NCBI RefSeq assembly: GCF_042477335.2
Contig: NC_091251.1
Span: 36,100,501-36,164,500, forward strand
Reading direction: 5' to 3'
DNA: 64,000 nucleotides
From: Ovis canadensis
Lineage: Eukaryota > Chordata > Mammalia > Artiodactyla > Bovidae
Shown here: positions 36,366 to 48,044 of the stretch, in pieces
Position numbering within the stretch: position 1 is the stretch's first letter
Layout: each line of letters begins with the position of its first letter
Notes under the pieces: model-generated
The model's input: the letters and a program-made list of their open reading frames with translations, nothing else
The model's database searches: none
What the model was told of the DNA's origin: nothing
Translations under genes and position numbers: made by a program

Positions 36366-36845
36366 TGTGACAGTTAATTTTATATGTCAATTTGGCAAGG
36401 CCATCATAGCCAGTTGTGCAGTCAGGTATCCTCTAGATGTTGTTATGACAATGTTTCCAGAATGTGATTAACATTTAAATCAGTAGGCTTTGAGTAAAAC
36501 AGATTACCCTTAATAGTGTGGGTAGGTCTAATACAATCAGTGGAAATTCTTAAAAGATTAAGAACCCCAAAAGAAGGAATTTAGCCTCCAGACTGTCTTT
36601 AGACTCAAGACTGAAAGACTGACTTCTGAAAGAATATCCAGCCTGCAGCCTGTGCTGCAGACTTCAGATCTGCCAGGCCCTAGAAACTCACCAGTCAATT
36701 CCTTAAGATAAGTCTCTCTCTCCTTCTCTCCCTCTCTTTCTCTCCCTATATATAAAATTTATTTAAGATAGATAGATGATAAACAGATATATATAAACTG
36801 AGATCCTATTGATTATGTTTCTTTGGAGAACCCTAACTAATACAA
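36366..36845 (+). repeat. ERV-L type solo LTR remnant (MLT2-like)
   Basis: gacagttaattttatatgtc at the start, and tttggagaaccctaactaat at the end, match the ends of mammalian ERV-L LTRs. A TC-rich and ATAG-rich patch lies near 36715-36785. No internal viral genes. Confidence 0.6.
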
Positions 36846-37984
36846 TTACCTTCCTTGCAATGATTTTAAAGGTGGCAACGTGGCTTAGGTTTAGGAAAGC
36901 TTAGGTATACAGAAAGATCACTGTTCATTTACCACTCTAGGAAGTTAAACTTCTCTTAAAGATCTTATTATCTCCTCTCTTCCCCACCTCAACATCCACT
37001 TTAAATAAGTAGCAATTATCATTACCACTTTATAAAGGTGAGGCAAAAAGAAGATAGGAAAACTCTGTGTCATCAAGTCAAATCAATTGACCCAGAAGCT
37101 CTGCTAAATTCTGGACTCTCTTTTAAAGGCCAAAACAATATTTTTCAATGTTTAATAGGTAACATTTGTTTATCAACTTACTTTGCTTGTTTAAAATAGA
37201 TTTTCCTCTGATATCAAACACTTACCATCTATCCCTATATCTCCTCTAATGATTCAGTTCTCTTCTTACACTCTGTTGCGGAAGTGTAGGATGTAAAATC
37301 ACAGAGCACAAAATTCTGTACAAGGTGGATCTCATGCTTGAAAGCTTTGTGATTTTTATCTATCTGACATAGGATTTTGAAGTGATCGTTGCATGACTAT
37401 AATTGAACTTGCTACCAATGAATACTCAGGGGTATTATTAAGTTTTCTGTTTCAGTGAATTTCCTGTTATTAGTTCCATTCACTTAGCAATTTAATAAAT
37501 GGACAATAAAACTAGCACACTTCAAATATGGAAGAGTTCCAAACCTTTAGCAATTTACAATACACACCAGGGATTCAAAGTCTGTTGACAGGTGAAAGCT
37601 CACCCATGATTACTAAGATTGGTATCAATCCATGGGCTCCCAAAATGCCCAGTAAGCAGCTTGGAACTTAGTTTCCAGAATTATCTGACTCAACATGTGT
37701 TTTTTCTATTGCTTAAGTAAAAGTTTAGAGCCCAAAGAAAAAAAGTACAGATCACTTCACAGATTGCCTACATGAAGTAATCACTTTAAACAAGCAAAAT
37801 ATACCAAGATACTTTGTAACCAGCTAATTTTTTAAAATACTTAAAATTTTTTTGACTACTCAAAGCAAAGATAATAATGATGCATTGTGACATTTGTAGC
37901 ATGCAGGAGTGAAATACATGAAAATAATGACAAAAAGCTGGGAGGAGAAAAAAATGTAAGTTTGAAAGATTCTTATACTATACA
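36846..37984. other. Unassigned DNA
   Basis: No gene or repeat recognised over about 1.1 kb; likely old non-coding DNA. Confidence 0.45.
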
Positions 37985-38590
37985 GTCAGTTGTTGTTCAG
38001 TCACTAAGTCAAGACTGACTCTGCAACCCCATGGAAGCAGCATGCCAGGCTTCCCTGTCTTTCACTATCTCTCAGAGTTTGCTCAAACTCATGTCCATTG
38101 AATCGATGATGCCATCCAACCATCTCATCCTCCTTCTCCTCCTGCCCTCAATCTTTCCCAGCTTCAGGATCTTTTCCAATGAGTCAGCTCCTTGTATCAG
38201 GTGCCCAAAGTATTGGAGCTTCAGCTTCAGCATCAGTCCTTCCAATGAATATTCAGGATTGATTTCCTTTAGGATTGGCTGGTTTGATCTTGCTGTCCAA
38301 GGGATTCTCAAGAGTCTTCAGCACTATATTTGAAAGCACCAATTCTTCAGTGCTCAGCCTTTTTTATGGTCCAACTCTCACATCCATCTATGACTACTGG
38401 AAAAACCATAACTTTGATGATACAGACCTTTGTTGGCAAAGTAATATCTCTGCTTTTAAATATGCTGTCTAGGTTTGTTGCAGCTACCACATGCTCTTTT
38501 TTTCCAAAGAGCATACATTTTAATTTCATGACTTCAGCCACCATCCGCAGTGATTTTGGAGTCCAAGAAGATAAATACGGCCAGTGGTAT
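37985..38590 (-). mobile_element. BovB 3' fragment, older subfamily
   Basis: cagttgttgttcagtcacta start, and antisense SKITADGG-type segment near 38545. It is more diverged and shorter internally than the young BovB copies. Confidence 0.85.
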
Positions 38591-38719
38591 GTTATTTGAT
38601 GGCATGCTACACTAAAGATGTATACTATAAATGCTAGAGAAACAGCTACAGATAAAGTGGTATAGTTAATAAGGTAATAGTGAAGATAAAATAAAATATT
38701 TTTTAAAACTCAATTAATC

Positions 38720-39470
38720 CACATAAAAAAAAGAAAAAGAGGAAAAATGAGAATAGGAAACAAACAGCAAAATCCAGATCAACCAAACCCCATCAATAGT
38801 CATGTTAAATATAAATGGTTTAGCTCATATCCAGAATATATAAAGAAAAAAACAACAAAAAGACAACCCAACTTAAAAATAGACAAAGGATTTTTTCCCC
38901 AAACTTTAAACTTTTTATTTAGTATTGAGGTATAGCTGATTAACTATGGACATTTAGGCTGCTTCCGTGTCTTGGCTATTGTAAACAGTACTGCAATGAA
39001 CAGTGGGGTGCAGGTATTCCTTTGGATCACGTTGTTCTCCAGATATATGCCCAGAAGTGGGATTACAGGGTCATATGGTAGCTAGACAAAGGATTTAACC
39101 AGCCATTTCTCCAAAGAAGATATATAATAGTCCAATAAGCCCATAAAATATTTTTTCAACATAACTAAACTTCAGGAATGTAAATTGATGCACACAGTTT
39201 AGAAAAACAATTTGGCAGCTTCTCAAAATATTAAACACAGAGATATCATAACCCAGCAAATCTACTCCTATACCCTAGAAAATCAGGACTGTATATCCAT
39301 ATGGAATTTTTTCTATAAATATTAATTGTAGTATTATTCATAATAGCCCAAAAGTGGAAAAAACAAAATGTCTACCAAATGACAAATAGGTAAATAAAGT
39401 GTAGAATAGTCATAAAATTAAATATTTCAGTAATAGAAAGGAATGAGGTACTAATACATGATACAACATG
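38720..39470 (+). repeat. Ancient L1 with a small antisense L1 inserted
   Basis: Sense L1M ORF2 and 3' pieces surround a reverse L1 fragment at 38894-39082, which itself lacks an internal segment. tagacaaaggattt flanks the inner fragment at 38880-38893 and 39083-39096, a 14-bp target duplication. Confidence 0.8.
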
Positions 39471-39850
39471 TATCCAGATTTGCAGTGTAGGAGATGGAAA
39501 CACCGTGGAATTCGATGTTGTTGAGGAGAAAAGGGTATGGAGGCAGTAATGTTACAGGCCTTACTGGAGTTTCAGTGCCAGGCATAAGCATGCAGCAAAC
39601 TGTAACCCTTATAGATGCTACCCACATAGTAGGGGTTCTCTGCCAATTACCAGAATTACCAAAACAGAAGAAAAGGGAAGAGACCAAGGCATGGAAGCAT
39701 GGTCCAGAAGACCAGACCCAACAGTGCCAGCCCAACCTCAGGCCATAGCTCTCACTGTACTACACATGGAGACCCCATGAGCAACAGCCACCGTCTTCTA
39801 ACCCTCTGGTGCAGGAAAAAACAGGGGAGTGTGCTGATAACCAGGAGATA
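39471..39850. other. Unassigned stretch with an 84-codon open frame
   Basis: A plus-strand frame (39494-39748) is open but has no recognised domain, and codon use gives no support. Reads as unique or very old repeat DNA. No function is proposed. Confidence 0.3.
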
Positions 39851-40088
39851 GGAGATCAAGGTCGACTAATGTTTTAAAAGAAACATCAGACCCAAAATGG
39901 AGTCACTTGTGCTAAGCCCACCTCACCAAGCCAAAACTTAATACCAAACCAAATTGTAGTTTCAGTCTTCCACAGGAATGTGATCTTAAGTGGTCAGTCT
40001 GGAATTTCCTGATCAGTGGTAACGAGGTAATCCTGCCTGAGAGACCCCTTCCATCCCCCAAAGAAAGATTAGGTAATCTACTTTTTTC

Positions 40089-40868
40089 CCTTGCCTGCCC
40101 CCTTTTTTTGTGTGTGTGTGTGTTTATTTTTTTAATTTTTATTTATTTTTTTTTACTTTATTTTACTTTACAATACTGTATTGGTTTTGCCATACATTGA
40201 CATGAATCCACCACGGGTGTACATGCGTTCCCAAACATGAACCCCCCCTCCCACCTCCCTCCCCATAACATCTCTCTGGGTCATCACCGTGCACCAGCCC
40301 CAAGCATGCTGTATCCTGCGTCAGACATAGACTGGCGATTCGATTCTTACATGATAGTATACATGTTACAATGCCATTCTCCCAAATCATCCCACCCTCT
40401 CCCTCACCCTCTGAGTCCAAAAGTCCGTTATACACAGCTGTGTCTTTTTTCCTGTCTTGCATACAGGGTCGTCATTGCCATCTTTCTAAATTCCATATAT
40501 ATGTGTTAGTATACTGTATTGGTGTTTTTCTTTCTGGCTTACTTCACTCTGTATAATCGGCTCCAGTTTCATCCATCTCATCAGAACTGATTCAAACGAA
40601 TTCTTTTTAATGGCTGAGTAATACTCCATTGTGTATATGTACCACAGCTTGCTTATCCATTCATCTGCTGATGGACATCTAGGTTGTTTCCATGTCCTGG
40701 CTATTATAAACAGTGCTGCGATGAACATTGGGGTACATGTGTCTAAAAATATGGAACGCTTCACGAATTTGCGTGTCATCCTTGCACAGGGGCCATGCTA
40801 ATCTTCTCTGTATCGTTCCAGTTTTAGTATATGCGCTGCCGAAGCGAGCACCTTGCCTGCCCCCTTTT
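40089..40868 (-). mobile_element. U6-L1 chimeric retrotransposition insert with 18-bp target duplication
   Basis: The 18-base duplication ccttgcctgccccctttt occurs at 40089-40106 and 40851-40868. Between the copies, on the minus strand, are U6 snRNA (40851-40745), then the last part of L1 ORF2 and the 3' UTR (40744 to about 40170), then an A-rich tail interrupted by a TG run (about 40107-40165). Structure and strand fit a template switch from L1 RNA to U6 RNA during target-primed reverse transcription. Confidence 0.9.
40745..40851 (-). ncRNA. U6 snRNA retropseudogene, full length, fused to L1
   Basis: Read on the minus strand this is a complete 107-base U6 snRNA copy, from GTGCTCGCTTCGG at 40851 to CCATATTTTT at 40745, with about three apparent substitutions from the mammalian consensus. 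It is joined without a gap to a 5'-truncated L1 at 40744. Flanking duplications show it arrived as a retrotransposed chimera, so it lacks its own upstream U6 promoter elements and is presumably not transcribed as U6. Confidence 0.93.
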
Positions 40869-41143
40869 GTCTACAAAAATCTTTCCTTTTCAGCAGCTTT
40901 TCTATTCACTAAGTGGGATGCTGCCTAAATCATGAATCATTGAATAAAGCCAATTTGATCTTTAAACTTACACTTAAATTTTGTTTTTTAGTAGCAGTGA
41001 GACAGAATATGCATTGGTTTTGTAGATTATGATTTCTTAGGGACCCGCCTCACCAAAGACAGCAAAAAAAGATGAAGGAAAATCAAAGAGATGAGTCCAA
41101 GGTCAACAGCCACCTCAAAGTTGGCACAGATTCAATTACCTCT

Positions 41144-41355
41144 GTGCTGTGCTTAGTCACTCAGTCATGTCCAACTCTTTGCGACCCCATGGACTATAGC
41201 CCACCAGGCTCCTCTGTCCATGGGGATTCTCCAGGCAAGAATACTGGAGTGGGTTGCCATGCCCTTCTCCAGGGGATCTTCCCAACCCAGGGATAGAACC
41301 CAGGTCTCCCACACTGCAGGCAGATTCTTTACCATCTGAGCCACCAGGGAAGCCC
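41144..41355 (-). mobile_element. Bov-tA SINE
   Basis: gtgctgtgcttagtcactca through ctgagccaccagggaagccc, close to consensus. Confidence 0.92.
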
Positions 41356-41729
41356 TCAGTTATCTCTGCTGATGCCCGGAAAACCCTAAACCATGGCATG
41401 GCAAAGAGACAAAGTAGCTGATCCTGCATGTGAGTGGGGGTAGCACTGAAAGTTTCAATCCTCTATTCTTACATTTGTGAGGGCAACCAGCCCTCATCTG
41501 TTCCTAAGGCTAAGTAGGGATGGCCTAAGTAAAGGTTAGCTTTACTATTTAGTCATCCAATAAGAAGAAATAAATATGGAATTCCAGCAGTAAAAAATGA
41601 ACAAGAGGTTGGAGCTAACACCCTCCAGTGCTTGGTTGTTGCCCACTGACCAGATAATTAGAAGTATCTGCATTCCCTATGCAGCTTAGGGTTTTTAATA
41701 TTTTCAACATAAACTTTAATATTAGTAAA
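41356..41729. other. Unassigned DNA
   Basis: Lies between a Bov-tA and a possible LTR; may belong to a larger old ERV-derived block, but nothing shows it. Confidence 0.35.
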
Positions 41730-42060
41730 TGGAAATTTCAATGAAATAGAGTTGGGAGACTAGAATGGGGAGCTCTTGTGCCCTATAACAGTAACCGAGT
41801 CCAACAGGAAGAAGAAAAAGTCTTCTTTCTTGGGGCTTTCCCAACTTCCTTTCCCTCTATAAAAACATCCTCCTTCTATTGCCTTGTGGAGACTTGCACA
41901 TGGATGAATGGTTGCAGACGCCAAATTGCAATTTTCCACTTGTCTCAAATAAGCCCATCTTTGCTGGAGAAACACCTGGTAGTCTATTTATCTCAGATCA
42001 ACAAGATCTATCTTTTGGATACTAACAAATGTAAGGGTTTTTTTTTTTAAGCCTGTTTTT
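41730..42060 (+). repeat. Possible LTR fragment
   Basis: A TATA-like ctctataaaaacatcc (about 41855) lies 90 bases before a polyadenylation-like caaataagcc. This is LTR-like spacing only; no family was recognised. Confidence 0.3.
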
Positions 42061-42110
42061 CTTGATATACCTTTAAGGATTTTTTAAATTGTTTCATATC
42101 TGGTCAAGCT

Positions 42111-42649
42111 GAACTTTTTTTTTTTAGTTTTTTATTTTTTTAATTTTAAAATCTTTAATTCTTACATGTGTTCCCAAACATGAACCCCCCTCCCACCTCC
42201 CTCCCCATAACATCTCTCTGGGTCATCCCCATGCACCAGCCCCAAGCATGCTGTATCCTGCGTCAGACATAGACTGGCGATTCAATTCTTACATGATAGT
42301 ATACACGTTAGAATGCCATTCTCCCAAATCATCCCACCCTCTCCCTCTCCCTCTGAGTCCAAAAGTCCATTATACACAGCTGTGTCTTTTTTCCTGTCTT
42401 GCATACAGGGTCGTCATTGCCATCTTTCTAAATTCCATATATTTGTGTTAGTATACTGTATTGGTGTTTTTCTTTCTGGCTTACTTCACTCTGTATAATC
42501 GGCTCCAGTTTCATCCATCTCATCAGAACTGATTCAAATGAATTCTTTTTAACAGCTGAGTAATACTCCATTGTGTATATGTACCACAGCTTGCTTATCC
42601 ATTCATCTGCTGATGGACATCTAGGTTGTTTCCATGTCCTGAACTTTTT
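42111..42649 (-). mobile_element. 5'-truncated L1 with 9-bp target duplication
   Basis: gaacttttt flanks it at 42111-42119 and 42641-42649. On the minus strand it has the ORF2 C-terminus and 3' UTR, ending in a poly-A. Its 3' terminus has the same short form as the twin-primed L1 at 48 kb. Confidence 0.88.
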
Positions 42650-42949
42650 AAGAAGCTCATTTTTAATTTGTAATACAATTTTATGACTAGATTTTTTAAA
42701 GTCTATTGTGATAATGTGATTTGCAGTAAATTCATACTTAGTTTTCATCTCCTTTTCTGGCACAGAGCTCCTGTCAACTACATATTGGCACTTACTGTGG
42801 GCACTTGGCATCTACCTCTACAAGCATTAAATCATGTGCTGCTGCAGTTTCTGACCTTCAACATCCCCTGAAAGGAGTTCAGGGTGGAAAGCAGAAATGA
42901 GGCACTCTTAGCTTGGGGGAAAAACTGGCAGGACAAGTCTTCAGATAGA

Positions 42950-43265
42950 TATTTTCAGGAGCCGATTTTATGAGCCTAATTCTTTTATCTCCCCATATCT
43001 AGAAAAGCACTAAAATCCTTCCTAGCGATGACTGTTCCCCATTACTAGCAAAAAGCTCCACCAGACTAGTAGACGTCATTTAGAAAAATAGGTGCTTGAT
43101 TGCATGTATTCCCCCTTTACCAAAATCATATATATATTGATCTTTCCCCTCTTCCTCTTAGGAGCTGTTTCTCAGAGCCATCTGAGGTACTGTCTCATGG
43201 GCTGCAGTCCTCATTTTGCCCCCAATAAAACTTAACTTGTAACTGTCACAGTTTTTTTTATAAGT
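42950..43265 (+). repeat. Endogenous retrovirus solo LTR 3' part (ruminant type)
   Basis: tcagagccatctgaggtact, gggctgcagtcctcattttg and ccaataaaacttaacttgta are the R/U5 region of a common ruminant ERV LTR. No viral coding sequence is adjacent. Confidence 0.6.
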
Positions 43266-43279
43266 CGACACTTCTAAAA

Positions 43280-43980
43280 CCCTTGGAATTTCCTAAGGGT
43301 TTCCTGAGAGTCATTAAGGGGTTTTTCATTATGGTAATGAGGTGACTTTTGGAAAGCACCTAAAGATGAGAGCTGGTTGCCCTCTCAACCATAAGATTAG
43401 AGGATTGGAACATTCAGTGCCACCCCAACTCACATACCCCTCACCAGGGAGAGGATAGCAGCTGCGGGTTGAATCAACCACCAATAGCCAATGATCTGAT
43501 CAATAACCTACATATATCCATTAGCCTAGGTAATGGATCCTCCATAAAAATCCAAACAGACAGAGTTCTGAGAGCTTCCAGGTTGGTAAACACTTCGGGA
43601 TTTGGGGACAGTGGCAGCCCGAGGAAGGCATGGGAGGAAGATCCACACTGTTTCCTCATACCTTGCCCTGTGCATCTCTTCTATCTGGCTGCTCCTGAGT
43701 TTTATCTTGTCATAGCAAATCTATAATCTAGTGCATAAACTGTTTTCTTGGGTCTTGTTAGCCTAACTAACTAGCAAACTAATCCAAGGAGAGGATCTGG
43801 GACCCTGATGTATAGTCAGAAGTCCGGGTAACATCTGAAGTGGAATGCAGTCTTATGGGACCAAGCCCTCAGTTTTTGGAATCTGACATTATCTCTGGTA
43901 GAGAATGTCATAATTGAGCTTAATTATAGGACATCTTGTTTGCTGGTGTGAGAAAAACACATACACACACCTCAGAATTT
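43280..43980 (+). repeat. Older LTR-type repeat
   Basis: tccataaaaatccaaacaga, gccctgtgcatctcttctat and gcagtcttatgggaccaagc recall a widespread mammalian LTR, but I do not name it. Confidence 0.45.
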
Positions 43981-43984
43981 GTAT

Positions 43985-45590
43985 CAAAATCTTAATCAAC
44001 AAACTGTAAGTACCTGTTCAAAGGGGTCCCAAATAATCATATTTTTAAAAGCTGATGTGGTTAATCAATATCAGAAGACTATACTTCAGGGCAAGCATAT
44101 TACCAGGGGCAAAAGAGATAATTTCCAGAGAATACAGTCAGTTTATCAAGAGGACTTAGCATCATAAATGTATGTTCACCATATAACAGAGGTCCAAAGT
44201 ACATGAAGCAAAGATGATAGAATTGAAAGAGAAAAGACAAATTAATGGTTATCATAGTTAATTTCATCATCCTTCTCTTAGTAGTTGGTAGAAAGATTAA
44301 ACAGAAAATCAGCTAGGATGTAATGACTTCATTCTATCAACCAATTTGTGGTACTAGACATGTGAATACGCCATTTAACAATAGTGATTTACATACACAT
44401 CGCTAGTGAGAATTTTAAATGTTACAATCACTGTGGAAGATAGTGGCAATTTCTTATAAAACTAAACATATACTTACCATATGTCCAAACAGTTTTACTC
44501 CAGAACCTTTACCCGAGAGAAATGAGAGTATATGTTCATACAAGACTTGAACACAAACATTCACTGCAGCTTATCCATAATGGCAAAAAACTGAAAGCAA
44601 GTCAAAGATAATTACCAGAGGAGTGGCTAAACAATCTGGGGCGCATGCATACAATATTATACTACTTAATAAAACTACTAACACCAAGACACAGTGGACT
44701 GTGCTGAGTGAAGAAAGTCACACACAGAAAGGCATGTGTTACATAATTCCTTTTATATAAAATTTTAGAGCAGGAACTATTAGAAAATAGATCAGTGATT
44801 TCCAGGAGCTGAAGATGTGGGTAGGGCTAAGAAGAAGGAGGATTAACTGAGAGAAAGAACTAAGGGACCTTTGGGGATGATGAAAATGTCATATATTTTT
44901 ATTATAGAGGTAGAAATCCAGATATATTTACTTGCCAGAACATATGGAACTATACAGTTAAAATGACTGTGTTTTCAATATGTACAGAAGCCAAGATACG
45001 TTAAAGACCTGTGTCCACCAATGGATGGATGGATAAAGACATGGTGTATAAACGTATTTACAGTGAAATATTATTTAGCCATAAAGAAGAATGAAATCTA
45101 ACCATTTGCAACAACATGGATGGAACTTGAGGGCATTATTCTCAGTGAAATAAATCAGACAGAGAAAGACAAATACTGTATGATCTCACCTATATGTAGA
45201 ATTTAAACACACACATACACACACAACCAAGCTCATAGATGCAAAGAACACGTTGGTGGCTGCCAAAAGTGGAGGGTAGGCAAAATGAATGAAGGGGGTC
45301 AACAATACAACCTCCAGTTATAAATAAATAAGTCATGGGATGTAATGTACAGCATGACGACTATAGCTAATAATACTGTATTGCATTTTTGAAAATTGCT
45401 AAAAGAGTAAATCTTAAAAGGATTTATCATTAGGAAAAATCTATAACTATGTATGGTGACAGGTGTCAACTAGATTCCTTGTGGTGATCATTTCACAATG
45501 TATAAAAATGTCAAATCATTAAAATAGAATGGCTGCCTTGTATTCTTTGTAAATTACACCTCAATAAATTTCATTTTAAAAACAATATGT
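43985..45590 (+). repeat. Ancient L1 fragments (ORF2 and 3' end)
   Basis: Early ORF2 sequence (acagaggtccaaagtacatg near 44187), then ORF2 C-terminal and 3' UTR pieces (to about 44990), then another L1 3' piece (about 45000-45590) containing ggataaagacatggtgtata. Confidence 0.7.
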
Positions 45591-45615
45591 TGTGTTCAAG
45601 TTTTAAGCAAACACA

Positions 45616-45997
45616 AGGGGCATCCCTGGTGGCTCAACGGTAAAGAATTCGCCTGCCAACGCAGGAGACACAGGTTCAGTCCTTGATCCCGCGCAATCCC
45701 ACAGAGGTGGAGCAGCTAAGCCCGTGCACCACAACTATTGAGCCTATGCTCTAGAGCCTGGGAACCGCAACTGCTGAGCCCATGTCCCGCAGCTGCTGAA
45801 GCCGGAGCACCCGAGAGCCTGCGCTCCGCAGCAAGAGAAGCTATGGCGATGAGACGCCTGTGCGCCACAATTAGAGAGTAGTCCCTGCTCACCGCAACTA
45901 GAGAAAAGCCCCCGCAGTAATGGCGGCTGAGCACAGCCATAAATAAACTTATGTTTTAAACAATAAACACAAATTATGTTTTAAACAATAAACACAA
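45616..45997 (+). mobile_element. CHR-type SINE with duplicated tail
   Basis: ggcatccctggtggctcaac head, and a body of repeated ctgagcccatg-type units. Its tail contains attatgttttaaacaataaa-type sequence twice in tandem (about 45948-45997). Confidence 0.82.
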
Positions 45998-46419
45998 AAA
46001 CAGCTCTCAACACAGATCTCACAAGCTGTGAGGAGGTGTATCCATATCGTCTATGTATAACCCCCATACTTAAAATTCCTTTCCAGTACTGATCTGTGAT
46101 TGAAATCTAAAGTTTCCTATTTCTTTTTAAAGTTGAGTAATATTGCATAGAGTATGATACTGGAAACAAAAATCCTTTACATTAAATAAGAAACTCATTT
46201 ACAGGCAGTATCTGCCACATTCATAAACCAGTGTGATACATACTGTGACCAAAACACAACATGAAAATTGCTCCTAGCACTTGGTATCACCGTAGGAGTT
46301 TGCTACCTGAGAGTGAATCAGAGGATAAAAAGGAGGAAATTAAAGTGAGGAGGAAGACAGATTCTCTTGGCTTACTTTTTATTTCAGGGCTGATTGGACA
46401 ATTAGTCCAGTCTGTAACA

Positions 46420-46990
46420 TAAATGAGAAAAGACAGTCAATCAATGTGAACACCAAAATGAATGAGATGTTAAAATTTTGGACAAAGATTTTAAAACAGC
46501 TATCATAAAAATGTTTCCACAGACAACTATAAATTCTCTTGAAACAAATGGAAAAAAAAAAAACAGAAAAATCTTAGCAAAAACATAAAGTTATAAAAAG
46601 AACTAAGCACAAATTAAAGACCTGAGGGATTCAGTAACTGAAGCTCAAAGTTCTTTAGATGGGTTCAGTAGGAACATGGAGATGACAAGGGATAGAATAT
46701 CCGAACTTGAGACCCAATCAATACAACTTTCCCAGAGTCTGAACAACAGCAAGGGAAGAGACTGGAGAAAAAAATGAACAGAGTCTCAAAGACCTATGGG
46801 ACAATACCAAATCATTTAACACACATATCACTGGAATCCCAGAAGAAGGGGAAGAAGGAGGAGAGGGAAGAAGCGGGGGAAAGATCACAAAAGAGTGGGG
46901 GCTCAGCTCATTGCTGGACTTGAAGAAAGTATTCAAAGAAATAATCACTGAAAACCTCCCAAACTTGGCAAAATTATACCAGCAGAAATA
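46420..46990 (+). repeat. Ancient L1/HAL1 ORF1 region
   Basis: caaagacctatgggacaata, cactggaatcccagaagaag and actgaaaacctcccaaactt are the L1M ORF1 region in sense, with no intact frame. Confidence 0.65.
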
Positions 46991-47344
46991 ATTGACTATT
47001 ATCACAGAGAAATGCTGTATGAGCACAGAAGATAGAGTTCCCCCCTTTGTAATGGGGACATGGAAGTATGAATGAACCTAGAGGTTCACTGGAACAGACC
47101 TCGGTGTTTCCACATCTGGCGATAATAGTGAGCAGGCAATAACAGTAACAAAGTTAAGGTAACCAAGGGCTTAGACCCCTCAGAGAGAAAGGTCTAGGTC
47201 ACTCACTGAGCAAGAAACCCAGACAAGCAGGAATGCTGAGTGAGAGTGTAGGGGAATCTAGAATGAGTGATAGAAAAAGACGATCGATAACAATTATGGT
47301 CTTAGGACCAACTGCGGCAGCAAGGTCAATATTTGTCCTACATA
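46991..47344. other. Unassigned DNA
   Basis: Unique-looking, including gaacagacctcggtgtttcc; family unknown. Confidence 0.35.
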
Positions 47345-47575
47345 ACTCTCAAAACGAATAGCCAGTCCAGGTTCGATGCATGATACTGGGCGCTTGGGGC
47401 TGGTGTACTGAGATGACCCAGAGGGATGGACGGGGAGGGAGGAGGGAAGGGGGTTCAGGATGGGGAACATGTGTATATCCATGGCAGATTCGTGTTGATG
47501 TGTGGCAAAACCAATACAATATTGTAAAGTAATTAACCTCCAATTAAAATAAATAAATTTATATTTTAAAAAATA
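47345..47575 (+). mobile_element. L1 3' UTR, short insertion
   Basis: gtccaggttcgatgcatgat through taattaacctccaattaaaa, the standard ruminant L1 3' end. Confidence 0.85.
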
Positions 47576-48044
47576 GATATAGCTCACAAAGAGAGAGAGA
47601 GAAAAGAAAACATATATACACTAAGACTTTAGGTAAGGGACAAACTGGAGAGAGGGTAATCTTTCCCATCTTTGTTCTATGTCTATGGACTTTTACACAG
47701 CTATAATTATTCTATGTATTGAACTATATGCTTTGCTCTACTTGATTCATCATTGTATCATAAATAGCTAAAAGTTTTCAATGCAGTTTCTAGAACTGTC
47801 TTTTATTGGCTCTGAGGTAGGTAGAATTTCAAACAATGTCACCAAGATTCCATGCTCTAATCTCCAGAACCTTGAAAGTAAGATATTCACTTGTGATGAC
47901 TGTGTTGTGTTAAAGACCACAGCTCTCCTTACAAGGGGGAGATATCTAGGCAAGCCTAAACTAATTACATGAGACCTTTAAAGCATATTAACGTTCTCTG
48001 GTGGCAGATAAGAAAGGCAAAATATAGAGTAAGAAGCTCAGTAT

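Larger units (their letters stand above)
39851..41045 (+). repeat. Probable solo LTR interrupted by the U6-L1 insert
   Basis: gacccaaaatggagtcactt on the left and a polyadenylation-like gaataaagccaatttgatct (about 40940) on the right suggest an LTR-type element. The U6-L1 chimera landed inside it. The family is not identified. Confidence 0.4.
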
